Shown here one piece after another: positions 9,042-18,073 of a stretch of DNA of 64,000 nucleotides. The translations under genes and the position numbers were made by a program. Under the pieces are notes generated by a model. The model worked only from the letters and a program-made list of their open reading frames with translations, was not told where the DNA came from and searched no databases. The stretch is taken from positions 1-64,000 of the forward strand of contig JAQYWR010000045.1 of assembly GCA_029379225.1 (NCBI GenBank), written 5' to 3'. The stretch comes from Nostoc sp. S4 (GTDB lineage: Bacteria > Cyanobacteriota > Cyanobacteriia > Cyanobacteriales > Nostocaceae). Numbering within the stretch: position 1 is the stretch's first letter; each line of letters begins with the position of its first letter.

Positions 9042-9730
9042 CACTTTGCACAAATATTCGTAAGATTAACAAGAAAGTTGCGTAAAAACACAGTTACCAC
9101 TTGAGGAGTTATTAAGAATCTACAGAGCTACGGCATGAAAATCTTGATTATTCAAATAATTAATATTGGAATCATGATTATCGGCGATAAGAACGGGAAA
9201 CTTCTGGAAAACCATAATCTAGCTCTGCAAGGAGTGCAGGTTTTGTAACTGTCAATGTGCCTACCATAAAGACGTTCAAACCTTAGCCACAGCGGTTTGT
9301 AAAACTCAAATACTTTTTATCCTTGTTAGGTGGTAACTTAAAACGTTTCAATTTTAAATCGAGAAGTGGTTCTACACCACAAGCGATCATTAGTATAATT
9401 AAAAAAATTCTGTTAGGGCACAGTAAGTTGCCAAATTTGAAACAGTAAAGTTAATTTTTTCATAAAAACTCTGCGTTTTAGGTACTATCTAGTTCAAATT
9501 CTAGATTAGAGCCAGAACTGGGCAACGACATGAGGGTATACACGGAGTTATAGCGATATGTTAAAGTGACTATAGTCTAAATCTCAAAGTCGGTCAAACT
9601 AACTCGTGCTACTATCCTGATAGACGATAAACATAAATCGAAATATTAAGTTTCGATTTAAGCAAAAGCTAAATTTGTTTTTTCTTTGACAATAGACTGC
9701 CGCTGACTGAGGCTGAAGTAACAAACTCCC
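9042..9730. other. Intergenic, no gene seen
   Basis: Nearly 700 AT-rich bases between the divergent response regulator and CPP1-like genes. Both promoters lie here. I see no ORF with coding character and no clear repeat. Confidence 0.5.
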
Positions 9731-10357
9731 ATGAGCGATCAAAATCCCTACGAAAAACTTGGGGTATCAGAAGAGGCTTCCTTCGATGAAATTCAGGATG
9801 CTCGTAATCATCTATTCGAGCAACATAGTGGCGATGCCAAGCATCTAGAAGCGATCGAAGCGGCTTACGATGCGATTTTAATGGATCGTTTACGGATGCG
9901 TCAGGAAGGTAAAATCAAAGTTCCTGAACGTATTCGGTTTCCAGAGTTGCGAGTACAATCGCCTCCTAAAGAAACTCAAACCCCTCGCGAGCATTCGCCT
10001 GCATGGCTGCAACGAATGATAGATAGACCAACGCCTGCTGATATTCTTTTACCAGGAGCCTGGTATCTTGGTTTGAGTGCTATTAGTTTGTTTTACCCAG
10101 AGGGAGGCGACCAGGTTTTACAATTAGCATTAGTGGTTGGGGTAAGTATCGGTATTTACTTTCTCAATCGCAAAGAAGGCAAGTTTGGCAGAGCAGTTTT
10201 ATTTACTCTGGTCAGTTTAATAATTGGCTTAATTGCTGGAGGTCTACTTGCTAGCTGGCTGTTACCACAAATATCATTCATAAATATTGGATCGAATCAG
10301 TTCTCGACGGCGCTAACTTTTATTTTGTTGTGGTTAGTTAGTAGCTTTCTACGCTAA
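9731..10357 (+). CDS. CPP1-like J-domain membrane protein (DUF3353 type)
   Basis: 208 residues. The N-terminal ~65 residues are a J-domain-like helical region (NPYEKLGVSEEASFDEIQDAR) without the HPD tripeptide of true DnaJ proteins. A linker rich in charged residues leads to a C-terminal half with about four hydrophobic segments (LLPGAWYLGLSAISLFY, LALVVGVSIGIYFL, AVLFTLVSLIIGLIAGGLLASW, ALTFILLWLVSS). This layout matches chloroplast CPP1, which stabilises light-dependent protochlorophyllide oxidoreductase, and its cyanobacterial relatives. A chaperone-like role at the thylakoid is inferred from the family only. ATG at 9731. Confidence 0.85.
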   Translation: MSDQNPYEKLGVSEEASFDEIQDARNHLFEQHSGDAKHLEAIEAAYDAILMDRLRMRQEGKIKVPERIRFPELRVQSPPKETQTPREHSPAWLQRMIDRPTPADILLPGAWYLGLSAISLFYPEGGDQVLQLALVVGVSIGIYFLNRKEGKFGRAVLFTLVSLIIGLIAGGLLASWLLPQISFINIGSNQFSTALTFILLWLVSSFLR

Positions 10358-10389
10358 ATCTATTCTTTAAGAAACATACCTCTAGAAAT

Positions 10390-10503
10390 ATAGGGAGTAG
10401 GGAGTGAGCAGAGGGCAGAGGGAAAATAATAACTCTTAACTCCTCACTCAGCACCGGGTACTCTTAACTCCTGATTTAGCACTGGGCACTTATAATGCCC
10501 AAT
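10390..10503. repeat. Dispersed cyanobacterial intergenic repeat
   Basis: Purine-rich GGAGTAGGGAGTGAGCAGAG followed by several copies of an ACTCTTAACTCCT-like unit and ending in GGGCAC...TGCCCAA. The same type of sequence occurs at 22735-22815 and partly near 27490. It is noncoding. Confidence 0.55.
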
Positions 10504-10505
10504 CT

Positions 10506-11225
10506 TTATGAATTAGTATTTTCCTCAGAGGCTTCAAACTTATAGCCGTAGCCGCGTACAGTTTTAATAAACTCTGGTACACTCGCGTCGATTTCCATCT
10601 TCTTACGAAGCTGGCCAATATGCACATCAACCACTCGTCCATCTCCGACGTATTCACAACCCCAGATTTTTTGGATTAGTTGTGGACGACTCCAAGCCTG
10701 ACCAGGATGACTTGCCAAAAAATGCAAGATATTAAATTCTAAGGCTGTTAAGGTGAGAGGTTTATCATTAAGTGTTACCTCTCGACCTTCTGGGTTAATT
10801 ACTAACTGCTTGAAGACGATACGTTGTGTAGGAGAGGGATTAATGTAGCGTATTCGCCTCAAAAGAGCTTCTACTCTCACTTCTACTTCTGCGAGACTAA
10901 ACGGTTTAGTCATGAAATCATCAGCACCAGCGGCTAAGATTTTAATTTTATCAGCTTCGTCGGTTCTACTAGTCAATATCATCACTAAAACATTAGTACG
11001 ACTCTGCATTTCTTGGCAGAGACTATAGCCATTAACATCTGGTAAATTCCAATCTAAAATCACTAGGGCTGGGTTAAATTGCTCAAACAACGATAAAGCA
11101 GTCTTACCATCTGCTGCCGATTCTATTTGATATTTCCGACTTAAAAAACGATAAACGAGATTTCGGACGCCGAAGTCGTCATCGACGATGAGAATTTTTG
11201 CAGTAGTATCGGGAACTGTAATCAT
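10506..11225 (-). CDS. OmpR/PhoB-type response regulator, paralogue
   Basis: 239 residues with the same domain order as the regulator at 8316: receiver (ILIVDDD, phosphoacceptor Asp in LVILDWNLPD, MILTSRTDEADK, Lys in DFMTKPF) and winged helix (LTALEFNILHFLASHPGQAW, VDVHIGQLRKKMEIDAS, TVRGYGYKF). The two genes lie on the same strand on either side of the CPP1-like gene, suggesting duplication. No kinase is adjacent. Three 11-bp-phased direct repeats about 185-215 bases upstream (11409-11440) are a plausible binding site for a protein of this family, possibly itself. ATG at 11225. Confidence 0.93.
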   Translation of the reverse strand: MITVPDTTAKILIVDDDFGVRNLVYRFLSRKYQIESAADGKTALSLFEQFNPALVILDWNLPDVNGYSLCQEMQSRTNVLVMILTSRTDEADKIKILAAGADDFMTKPFSLAEVEVRVEALLRRIRYINPSPTQRIVFKQLVINPEGREVTLNDKPLTLTALEFNILHFLASHPGQAWSRPQLIQKIWGCEYVGDGRVVDVHIGQLRKKMEIDASVPEFIKTVRGYGYKFEASEENTNS

Positions 11226-11408
11226 AATGCTGCCTTGCTGCCTATTGTTGGTTGGGCAATTAGCTGTTGTGCTAGTTTTGCTTTACGTGTTTGTGTTGAA
11301 AGTATATTCACGCTGATTTTTGTTAACTACGATCGCTACTGTAGTACTTGTTTACAATTAAATCTCCATGAAGTTGAGCAAAACTTCAGCCATCGTTATG
11401 CTTATAAC

Positions 11409-11440
11409 TTGTATAAGTATTGTATAACTTTTGTATAAGT
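11409..11440. promoter_or_regulatory. Three 11-bp-phased direct repeats, candidate operator
   Basis: TTGTATAAGT (11409-11418), TTGTATAACT (11420-11429) and TTGTATAAGT (11431-11440) recur exactly every 11 bases. OmpR/PhoB-family regulators bind direct repeats with this phasing. The site lies upstream of the minus-strand response regulator gene, which belongs to that family. Confidence 0.5.
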
Positions 11441-12289
11441 TTGAGATTTTATGGTAAAATTGTAAACCTTATATATACACAAGAAGTGCCACTAAAGCCA
11501 ATCTGCTTCACCACAAATAGCTCAAATGAAACATCAGAGGCAACAGCGATCGCTGTAACTTTATCAAAGAACACACTGCCTGATTAATAGGTTTCTATCT
11601 AGGCTCACAAACTAAGCTATAAGCCAATCTAGATTCTAAATTACCTACTCAACTGTACTTTAGCCAAGGGATATGATTCGCTGAGGAAGACCTGGGAAAA
11701 TTGACTCAACGTGCATTTATATGTAGTTATCCTCTTAAGCATATAATATACTACAAGTTTGAGTTTGAGACTACGAGCAGAATAATTAGTAACCCCTCAT
11801 CTCAGCTAGAGAAGGGCGAAGCCTTAAGTAATTCGTAATTGATGGACAAACGAGTTAGTGAATTAATAAACATATAAAAATTTAATAATAAATATTTTAA
11901 AATTAACTGTAATTAATGATGAGTTCAAATTATGAATTAGTAGGAGCAGGCAAAGACTTAGAGCATCAGCAGAAGGTATAAGAACAGCAAAAAGAACTTT
12001 AACAGACAAAACTTGCAGTCGCACAATATTAACAAAAGCTTTAGGGATTATACCATTTTCCAAAAAATATGATTAAAAATAGTGCATCTAGAATAAAACC
12101 CAAACCTGTAATCAAAGCAACAATTGATATATTTAATCTCTCAATACGTTACTAAAGACTTCGCTCAACTAATATAAATCAGCAAAGCATTTTAATAGAA
12201 GTAGAGAAAAAGAAAAAATAAATGTATTACTTTTTTCGAGTGGAAAGTGCCACAAGAAATAACGAAAAGTTACCAGCGTCGGCTTTTGG
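11441..12289. other. Long AT-rich noncoding stretch
   Basis: No gene with a supported start or coding character is seen. Short open frames here are low-complexity and lack ribosome-binding sites. Confidence 0.5.
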
Positions 12290-12545
12290 TGATATATTAG
12301 CACAGCGTAAAGCCTTCTCCTTACAAAGCACGCACTTACGTTCGGCATAGCTTCTGTTCTTAGGCGACGCCAACGCTTAGAACGACACATCGCAAAGTAA
12401 GATTGTGAACGCAAGTGCGTCTGGTGGAGAAAGGAGGCTTGGAGGACGCTCGAACGCAAGAGCGTGCGGCAGACAAGACTCGACTTAGTTGCCTTATCGA
12501 ACCAGACGCCACTTGCTTGAGAGCCAGCAGAGTCGTCCAATGCAG
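12290..12545. repeat. Second mosaic of dispersed GC-rich repeats
   Basis: Like 7600-7990, this block is a patchwork of short palindromic units in an AT-rich gap. It contains GACGCCACTTGCTTG (12505-12519), the inverted copy of 7724-7738. Open frames through it are artefacts of the repeats. Confidence 0.6.
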
Positions 12546-12923
12546 TGGCTCAACTTTGTAACATAAGGGTGTCACTTTTGAAGACAATGATCCTGACTTC
12601 AATCCTCCATTTCGTTTTTTTGGTAACTCATTTGCGTTTTCAAATAAAAAGTTTTATCAATTAACTAATAAAATTATTAATCTTCTTTTTTAAATAGCCC
12701 TCAATTATCAAATCTTAGAAACATAAAAATAATTATTTTTAAGGTAAAGATTATATTTACATAGTATTAATTGACTAAATTTGCAATTGATTAAATGGTA
12801 GAAATTGATTGAATTATTAAGTCTATCTGAAGAGAGACTTTAAATATGTTCATCCTCAGGAAAGAGCAATTGAAGATATCTTATTTGTTAAATTGTTATT
12901 AATATCGTCAGTAAGGAATAGTT

Positions 12924-13640
12924 ATGAATAACAATTTAGTAGGCGGCATCATTCCCCCACAGCCACCAATACAAGCACAATCTGATGCTCATACGCTGAA
13001 GTCTCGTTTGGAATGGGGTGAACCAGCTTTTACAATATTGGATGTGCGCGATCGCAGAACCTATAATGAAGGTCATATTATGGGAGCGATGCCCATGTCA
13101 ATAGATGAATTGGTAGACCGTGCAGTAGCCTCTTTGGATAAAAGCCGTGATATTTATGTTTACGGTGCTAATGAAGAAGAAACTGCCCAAGCTGCACAAC
13201 AACTTCGTTCTAATGGGTTTGAGCATGTTTCTCAACTTCAAGGTGGCCTTGAAGCGTGGAAGGCGATTGGTGGTCCCACCGAAGGCATTATTGAATCAAA
13301 AACTCCCGCTGGTGCTGATGACTACAATGTGGTAGCTCGGCTACAAAATCATGCAGAAAATCAGCCAAAGGGAGGTAGTAGTCCCGTTGAAAGTATTAAA
13401 AAGGGAGTCAGTAACCTTAAGGAAGGCATTCAAGAAAAAGCTGGGGAACTCAAGGAAGGCATTCAAGACAAAGCTAGTGACGTGAAGGAAGACATCCAAC
13501 AGAAAGCTGGTGACGTGAAGGAAGGCGTTCAGCAAAAAGCTGGTGAAGTTAAGGAAGGCGTTCAACAGAAAGCTGGTGAAGTTAAGGAAGGCATTCAAGA
13601 TAAAGCTAATGAAGTCAAGGAAGATATTAAAGAATCTTGA
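12924..13640 (+). CDS. Rhodanese-like domain without catalytic Cys, with LEA-like 11-residue repeats
   Basis: Residues about 20-115 form a rhodanese fold: FTILDVRDRRTYNEGHIMGAMPMSIDEL, then IYVYGANEEETAQAAQQLRSNGF and LQGGLEAWKAIGGP. Active rhodaneses have Cys at the start of the loop after the VYC-type strand; here it is Gly (VYGANEEE), so sulfur transfer is unlikely and a binding role is more likely. The C-terminal ~73 residues (DNA 13419-13637) are about 6.6 copies of an 11-residue unit of type KEGIQEKAGEL, a charged amphipathic helix as in LEA or apolipoprotein-like stress proteins. Such tails often bind membranes or protect proteins on drying; this is inference. ATG at 12924 has AAGGAA upstream. 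Monocistronic. Confidence 0.85.
   Translation: MNNNLVGGIIPPQPPIQAQSDAHTLKSRLEWGEPAFTILDVRDRRTYNEGHIMGAMPMSIDELVDRAVASLDKSRDIYVYGANEEETAQAAQQLRSNGFEHVSQLQGGLEAWKAIGGPTEGIIESKTPAGADDYNVVARLQNHAENQPKGGSSPVESIKKGVSNLKEGIQEKAGELKEGIQDKASDVKEDIQQKAGDVKEGVQQKAGEVKEGVQQKAGEVKEGIQDKANEVKEDIKES
13419..13637 (+). repeat. 33-bp in-frame tandem repeat
   Basis: Seven consecutive units (the last partial) encode the 11-residue repeat of the rhodanese-like protein. Units 4 and 5 are almost identical in DNA, indicating recent expansion. Confidence 0.9.
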
Positions 13641-13717
13641 ACTTTTAGAAGTTCAGATGATTATAATGTTGGATCTGAAGCAAAAAATGGTCTGAAAAAA
13701 TAGTCATTAGGTGTAGG

Positions 13718-13753
13718 TTGGGGAGCCACTGCGGGGAGAGGGTGTCTCCCCAA
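13718..13753. terminator. Hairpin downstream of rhodanese-like gene
   Basis: TTGGGGAG (13718-13725) pairs with CTCCCCAA (13746-13753). Its loop resembles a dispersed cyanobacterial repeat and is followed by the AAGCAAGTGG core shared with 7724 and 12505. The rest of 13641-14071 is empty. Confidence 0.45.
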
Positions 13754-14071
13754 CAAGCAAGTGGTGTTTGAGAAGCATACCTTGTTCACCTGACGTGAAC
13801 CTATATTGTAAAGGCTTTGTTCGATAACGCTAAAGTTTAATCTAACCTGACTATAGACTAATGACTAAATAATTTCTAATTTCCAATCAGATTGCAGAAC
13901 TGGTGAATTTCAATTTAGGATAAGCTCTATGGTTAGCTACCAAAGATAAACGGTCTACTTAACGCGTGTTTAAAGATGCTGTAATTGAATAAAAAAGCAG
14001 CCAACAATAAATCAAAATTTTAGCATTATTCTTTTAATTACAAATAAGATTGATTCTACTTTTTCAAATAA

Positions 14072-14701
14072 TTAATGTTCAAATAAATCTTTAAATTGCA
14101 ACAAATCTAAGGAAACTACTGTTGGTAAAAATTCAAAACATTCTTGAGCAAGTTGCCAACGTTCTTCTCGTTTGAGCATTTCGGTGAGTTTCTCTCGCAC
14201 GCTAAGTAAGTAGCGCACATCATTGGCGGCATAACTCAATTGAACCTCAGATAGATTAGCAGCATTACCCCAATCAGAACTTTGAGCGCTTTTATCCAGT
14301 TCCACTCGTTCTAATTCTTGCACCACATCTTTGAGTCCGTGGCGATTTGTATAGGTACGAGCTAACTTACTAGCGATTTTCGTGCAAAAAACAGGCCGAA
14401 CTTGAATTCCTAAATTGGCTCGCAAAGTAGCAAGGTCAAAACGAGCAAAGTGAAACACTTTTACAACATTCGCGGCTGACAAAAGCTTTTGTAGATTTGG
14501 GGCGTCAGTCTGTCCTTTGGCAATACGGATTACGGTAACTTTTCCTTCTAGGTTGCACAACTGAACGAGACACAAACGATCGCGCTGCGGTAATAATCCC
14601 ATCGTTTCTGTATCTACTGCAATTGCTGTCGATTTTAGATACTCTTTAAAGGCTGCATCACTGAGGTCGCGATCGCTCACCTGAAAATCTTGTAATGTCA
14701 T
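14072..14701 (-). CDS. RNase D-like 3'-5' exonuclease
   Basis: A DEDDy-family nuclease of about 209 residues, consisting of the exonuclease domain only, without the HRDC domains of full RNase D. Motif Exo I is AVDTETMGL, Exo II is FHFARFDLATL, and Exo III is SYAANDVRYLL with the conserved Tyr and Asp. These residues bind two metals and remove 3' nucleotides of structured RNAs. The start is probably ATG at 14701 (MTLQDFQVSDRDL); an in-frame ATG at 14758 would add 19 residues that do not look like the family. Short stand-alone proteins like this are common in cyanobacteria. Confidence 0.9.
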   Translation of the reverse strand: MTLQDFQVSDRDLSDAAFKEYLKSTAIAVDTETMGLLPQRDRLCLVQLCNLEGKVTVIRIAKGQTDAPNLQKLLSAANVVKVFHFARFDLATLRANLGIQVRPVFCTKIASKLARTYTNRHGLKDVVQELERVELDKSAQSSDWGNAANLSEVQLSYAANDVRYLLSVREKLTEMLKREERWQLAQECFEFLPTVVSLDLLQFKDLFEH

Positions 14702-14789
14702 CAAAGGTTCAAAAATAATGTAGTGTCCAGCAGACAAAAGTCTTGTCAGACAATACATTATTATTGTGCAAAAATATCAAAAATTAAAT

Positions 14790-15338
14790 CTACCTGGTGT
14801 GAAAAAACATTTGCGTTAGATATACTTCGCCTTGACTATTAGTAGCAACCCCAATTCCTGTGAGGTTATAATTTCCTTTAATATTTTTTAAATGTCCAGG
14901 GCTTTTGACCCAACCACTAACAGCTTCGGCTGCGGGGTTGCTATATCCCAGGTTGAAAGCGACATTTTCCGCTGCACTGTTGTAAGGAATGGTGATAGCT
15001 TTGACTCGCCCTTCAAATCCCTGATGGCTAAATGGCGTTTTCCCTTGAGCCATATTTTGACTATGAATTCTTGCCTGTCGTGTAATGCTTGCATTTAGGG
15101 TTAACTTTGGTAGCCCTTTAGAAGCTCGATATCGATTAATTTGCTCAAAAACAGATTTTTCTAGCTCAGTAGGTTTAAAGGTAGGAGTTGATATTGCAAC
15201 CTGACTAGAAAAAAGCGACAACAGCTTATTACGGGTGGATGTATTTGTAGAAGTATGATTTGGTATTGGAACAGTCGTTAATCCACTAGCAAGGACAAGC
15301 GCAGTTAAAGCGATGCCAAAAGCAGTTTGTCGAAACAT
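14790..15338 (-). CDS. Secreted CAP/SCP-domain protein
   Basis: 182 residues with an N-terminal signal peptide (FGIALTALVLASGLTTV). Residues about 58-182 form a CAP (PR-1/SCP) domain: FEQINRYRASKGLPKLTLNA, ARIHSQNMAQG with the metal-site His, FSHQGFEGRV, AAENVAFNLGY and GWVKSPGHLKNI. The two His and Glu/Asn positions of the CAP cavity are present. Bacterial CAP proteins are extracytoplasmic and of mostly unknown function. A close paralogue lies 300 bases upstream on the same strand. Confidence 0.88.
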   Translation of the reverse strand: MFRQTAFGIALTALVLASGLTTVPIPNHTSTNTSTRNKLLSLFSSQVAISTPTFKPTELEKSVFEQINRYRASKGLPKLTLNASITRQARIHSQNMAQGKTPFSHQGFEGRVKAITIPYNSAAENVAFNLGYSNPAAEAVSGWVKSPGHLKNIKGNYNLTGIGVATNSQGEVYLTQMFFHTR

Positions 15339-15639
15339 GGAGAATTGCGTAATATGTTGAGATATAAGACTTATACTCTACCTTATAGTTCTGAAAATAT
15401 ATACGAGAATACTATTAAGGATTGATGAATTTCGGCAATTTGACCACATCCTTTCTAGGCTATACAAGCAATCATTTCTAATTGTCAATAGTTCCATAGG
15501 CTAGCTGAGGAAAAATCAGCGTTAATTTGATTGAGAATTGTAGATTTTGAATAGATTTAGACATTTTTAGGAGCGTGTAGCTATACGCCCCTACATATGA
15601 ATTGCAAATTATTCTCAAATAGTCTAAATTTTGCCTAAC
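15339..15639. other. Gap between CAP paralogues, with small hairpin
   Basis: About 300 bases. It contains the imperfect palindrome GCGTGTAGCTATACGC (15573-15588), which may end the upstream CAP gene. Nothing else is visible. Confidence 0.4.
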
Positions 15640-16170
15640 CTATGTGCGAAGGAAAATTTGTGTGAAATAGATTTGCCCTTTACTATTGCTGGCAACACCA
15701 ACCCCCGTCAAATTATAATTACCTATGATATTGGCTAGATGCCCTGAACTTTTGAGCCACCCTTGAACAGCTTGTGTAGCAGGGTCGCTATATCCCTGGT
15801 TGTAAGCTACATTTTCACCAGCTGCTTTGTATGTAATACCGATCGCTTTCAGGCGTTGTTGAACTCCAGTATGTCCAAAAGGCACTTTACCACTAGCCAT
15901 ATTCTGACTGTGAATCCTAGCTTGGTTATCGATAGCAGAATTACGAGTTAGTGCTGATAGCCCCCTAGAAGCTCTGTAATTATTAATTTGGTTGAAAACC
16001 GACTGTTCTATAGCAGCAGTGTTAATGATAGATTGGGCAATCTTAACAGTATCACTTGATATATGTGAAAACTTCGGCGTCAAAGCTGGCTGTGTTACAG
16101 AAGTAGCGATCGCTCCACTGCCAAGAACAAGAGTCCCTAAACCAATGCCATAGATTGTTGTTCTAATCAT
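15640..16170 (-). CDS. Secreted CAP/SCP-domain protein, paralogue
   Basis: Homologous to the protein at 14790 with the same layout: signal peptide (IYGIGLGTLVLGSGAIATSV), then a CAP domain with FNQINNYRASRGLSALTRN, ARIHSQNMASGKVPFGHTG, AAGENVAYNQGYSDP and GWLKSSGHLANI. I start it at ATG 16170 (MIRTTIYGIG), which places the signal peptide at the N-terminus; the frame stays open to a GTG at 16221. The tandem arrangement and ~60% similarity by eye point to a local duplication. Confidence 0.87.
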   Translation of the reverse strand: MIRTTIYGIGLGTLVLGSGAIATSVTQPALTPKFSHISSDTVKIAQSIINTAAIEQSVFNQINNYRASRGLSALTRNSAIDNQARIHSQNMASGKVPFGHTGVQQRLKAIGITYKAAGENVAYNQGYSDPATQAVQGWLKSSGHLANIIGNYNLTGVGVASNSKGQIYFTQIFLRT

Positions 16171-16420
16171 TTGCTGAAAGTAAAGTTCCAGACCATCTAA
16201 CCAAAGTATTATTGATTGCACAACTTGGTTATAAGTCTATATACCTCTACTTATGCCGCTATACGTTCAAAAACTACCAGTAAACTTTTAAATTTACAAT
16301 CTTACAGAAAAATTGTTATATCCACAGATAATTATCTTCTCCCATTAGGATGATTATTTCTATTGGATGACTCCTCAGTAGTATGAATTTATTCTCTATA
16401 ACTTTTGCGTGGTTTTATAG

Positions 16421-16444
16421 CAGGAGGCAGGAGGCAGAAGGCAG
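16421..16444. repeat. GGAGGCA heptad repeat
   Basis: Copies of the 7-mer GGAGGCA/GAAGGCA in tandem; its complement occurs at 34193-34234. This is a short tandem repeat class typical of heterocystous cyanobacteria. The surrounding gap 16171-16523 holds no gene. Confidence 0.6.
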
Positions 16445-16523
16445 CTATGCTGGAGGTAAAACTATTACCATTCCTAACATTCACGTTTTCAAAATGTCCT
16501 AACCTATGTGACTACGGATATAA

Positions 16524-16811
16524 TTAGTCTTGACTGAGGGCTTGTAACTCTTCTTCCACGACGCGCAAGACCCGCGTAATGTATTCTGCACGCCACTTTT
16601 CCCGATGATTAATTACTCCGGCATCCGGTTGATAACCTTCTATTTCAGCAATCGATAAAATACCTTTAACCTCTAACAACCGTTCGATGGTGTCCAGGCG
16701 ATCGCGCAGTACCGATACCTCACCAGTCAAAGCCATAACCATCGTCAACAATTTATCGATTTGCGGATTTTCTAAGTAAACTGGGTGTTTACCTTTGACT
16801 GTTTTTGCCAT
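16524..16811 (-). CDS. Conserved hypothetical, short coiled-coil protein
   Basis: A 95-residue protein I cannot assign to a named family. The middle (IDKLLTMVMALTGEVSVLRDRLDTIERLLEVKG, residues about 18-51, counted approximately) has heptad-like hydrophobic spacing and is probably a coiled coil, and the C-terminus (YITRVLRVVEEELQALSQD) is a second amphipathic helix. No signal peptide and no catalytic motif are seen. ATG at 16811 has a purine-poor upstream region. It lies 90 bases downstream of the methyltransferase on the same strand and may be co-transcribed with it. Confidence 0.6.
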   Translation of the reverse strand: MAKTVKGKHPVYLENPQIDKLLTMVMALTGEVSVLRDRLDTIERLLEVKGILSIAEIEGYQPDAGVINHREKWRAEYITRVLRVVEEELQALSQD

Positions 16812-16900
16812 CCTAACTCCAATTTTCCCAAAACAAGGCTAGATCGCAAAATAAGGAAACCCAGACAAAATTAGACTTCCTTAGTTACGAATTACTCTGC

Positions 16901-18037
16901 TTATTTAGTTGCAGCAACCACAAACCAACTCCCTTGGCTATTGGAGTTACCATTTAGAGCTTTCCATGCTCCATTAGGGACAAATTTCTCAAATGTTCTA
17001 TCTGGTGCAAAACCAGCCTCAGTAGCTAACGCTACCAAATCTAAATCGCGTACAGCACTCCAGAAGGGTTCGTTGTTGTTAGCGGTTTCCCAATCAAAAA
17101 CAAACTGTGTATAAGCATCCATGTGACGATACAATGGTGCTTCCACATGCAACATCATCCCACCAGGAGCCAGTAGACGATAAGACTCTTGCATCACTTT
17201 CCGGACGGCTGGGGGAGGAATTTCATGTAGCAAAATGTGAGAAACTACTAAGTCAAAAGATTCATCTGGGAAGTTAGTTTGTTCGGCATTTTGCTGAGAG
17301 AAGTATACGCGTTTGCCCAAAGATTCAGCTCTTGCATGAGCGTAACGCAGCATAGGTGCGCTTATATCTATGGCGTGGACTTCTGCATCTGGGTAACCAT
17401 CTACGTAGGGTAATGTGCTATGACCTACAGAGCATCCCATATCGAGAATTTTTCTCGGTCGAAAGTCGGGATACTCTTTTAGAAGGTAGTTTTGGACTAT
17501 AGATAGCCCCATATCATCATTGAGTGGTCCCAACCAACCTACACCATAAACATAAGTGCCGCGATCGTAAGTTGCGCCAGCAGCTACATCATCAGCACTA
17601 AATTCGCTGTGATATCCTCCAGGCATACAGTGAATGTCTACAGCCTTTTGATAAGTAGGTACTGAAAAATTAGGGTCGAGGGTTAAAGTACCCAGTTCAT
17701 TGCCTTTATCTTTAGCACGCTCAATCAACTCTGGCAGTTGCCTATCAACGCTGGCATTTACCGCATCCCATAACATTTCTTGGCTGATGCGTTTCAGGAC
17801 ACTATTCCAGCGGTAGTAAGGTTCGTCTTGCATGACTTCCCGAATTTCATAACGATTCTGGGGAGGACGCTGATGTTGTTGTTCAAACTTTGGTTTGGCT
17901 AGTTTTTCATAAACTACTTTATTGCCAGGAGAGAGATTGCGAAAAATGTGCAGTTTTAAACTTTGGACAAACTGTTGACGTGCCAACTCGTCTTGAGTGG
18001 TTTTCGGTAGCATAGCGTGTTGGAATTGCCGATCCAT
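16901..18037 (-). CDS. Class I SAM-dependent methyltransferase
   Basis: 378 residues. The C-terminal half is a Methyltransf_11/25-type Rossmann domain: motif I KILDMGCSVGHSTLPYVDG, the acidic residue of AEVHAIDISAPML, NAEQTNFPDESFDLVVSHILLHE and LLAPGGMMLHVE. The N-terminal ~190 residues have no recognisable domain but include a conserved-looking stretch before it (MPGGYHSEFSADDVAAGATY). The substrate cannot be inferred; the family includes natural-product and lipid methylases. ATG at 18037 has GGAGAAAG upstream. It is 36 bases downstream of trpB on the same strand, but a role in tryptophan synthesis is not implied. Confidence 0.85.
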   Translation of the reverse strand: MDRQFQHAMLPKTTQDELARQQFVQSLKLHIFRNLSPGNKVVYEKLAKPKFEQQHQRPPQNRYEIREVMQDEPYYRWNSVLKRISQEMLWDAVNASVDRQLPELIERAKDKGNELGTLTLDPNFSVPTYQKAVDIHCMPGGYHSEFSADDVAAGATYDRGTYVYGVGWLGPLNDDMGLSIVQNYLLKEYPDFRPRKILDMGCSVGHSTLPYVDGYPDAEVHAIDISAPMLRYAHARAESLGKRVYFSQQNAEQTNFPDESFDLVVSHILLHEIPPPAVRKVMQESYRLLAPGGMMLHVEAPLYRHMDAYTQFVFDWETANNNEPFWSAVRDLDLVALATEAGFAPDRTFEKFVPNGAWKALNGNSNSQGSWFVVAATK

Positions 18038-18073
18038 CGTTGCTTTCTCCGTAATGCTTGACCTATATTTAAT

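Noticed and set aside
11235-11438. 67-residue plus-strand frame
   Set aside because: Covers the upstream region of a response regulator and the phased repeats; no ribosome-binding site.
12169-12602. Two overlapping minus-strand frames
   Set aside because: They lie in the second repeat mosaic and resemble no protein.
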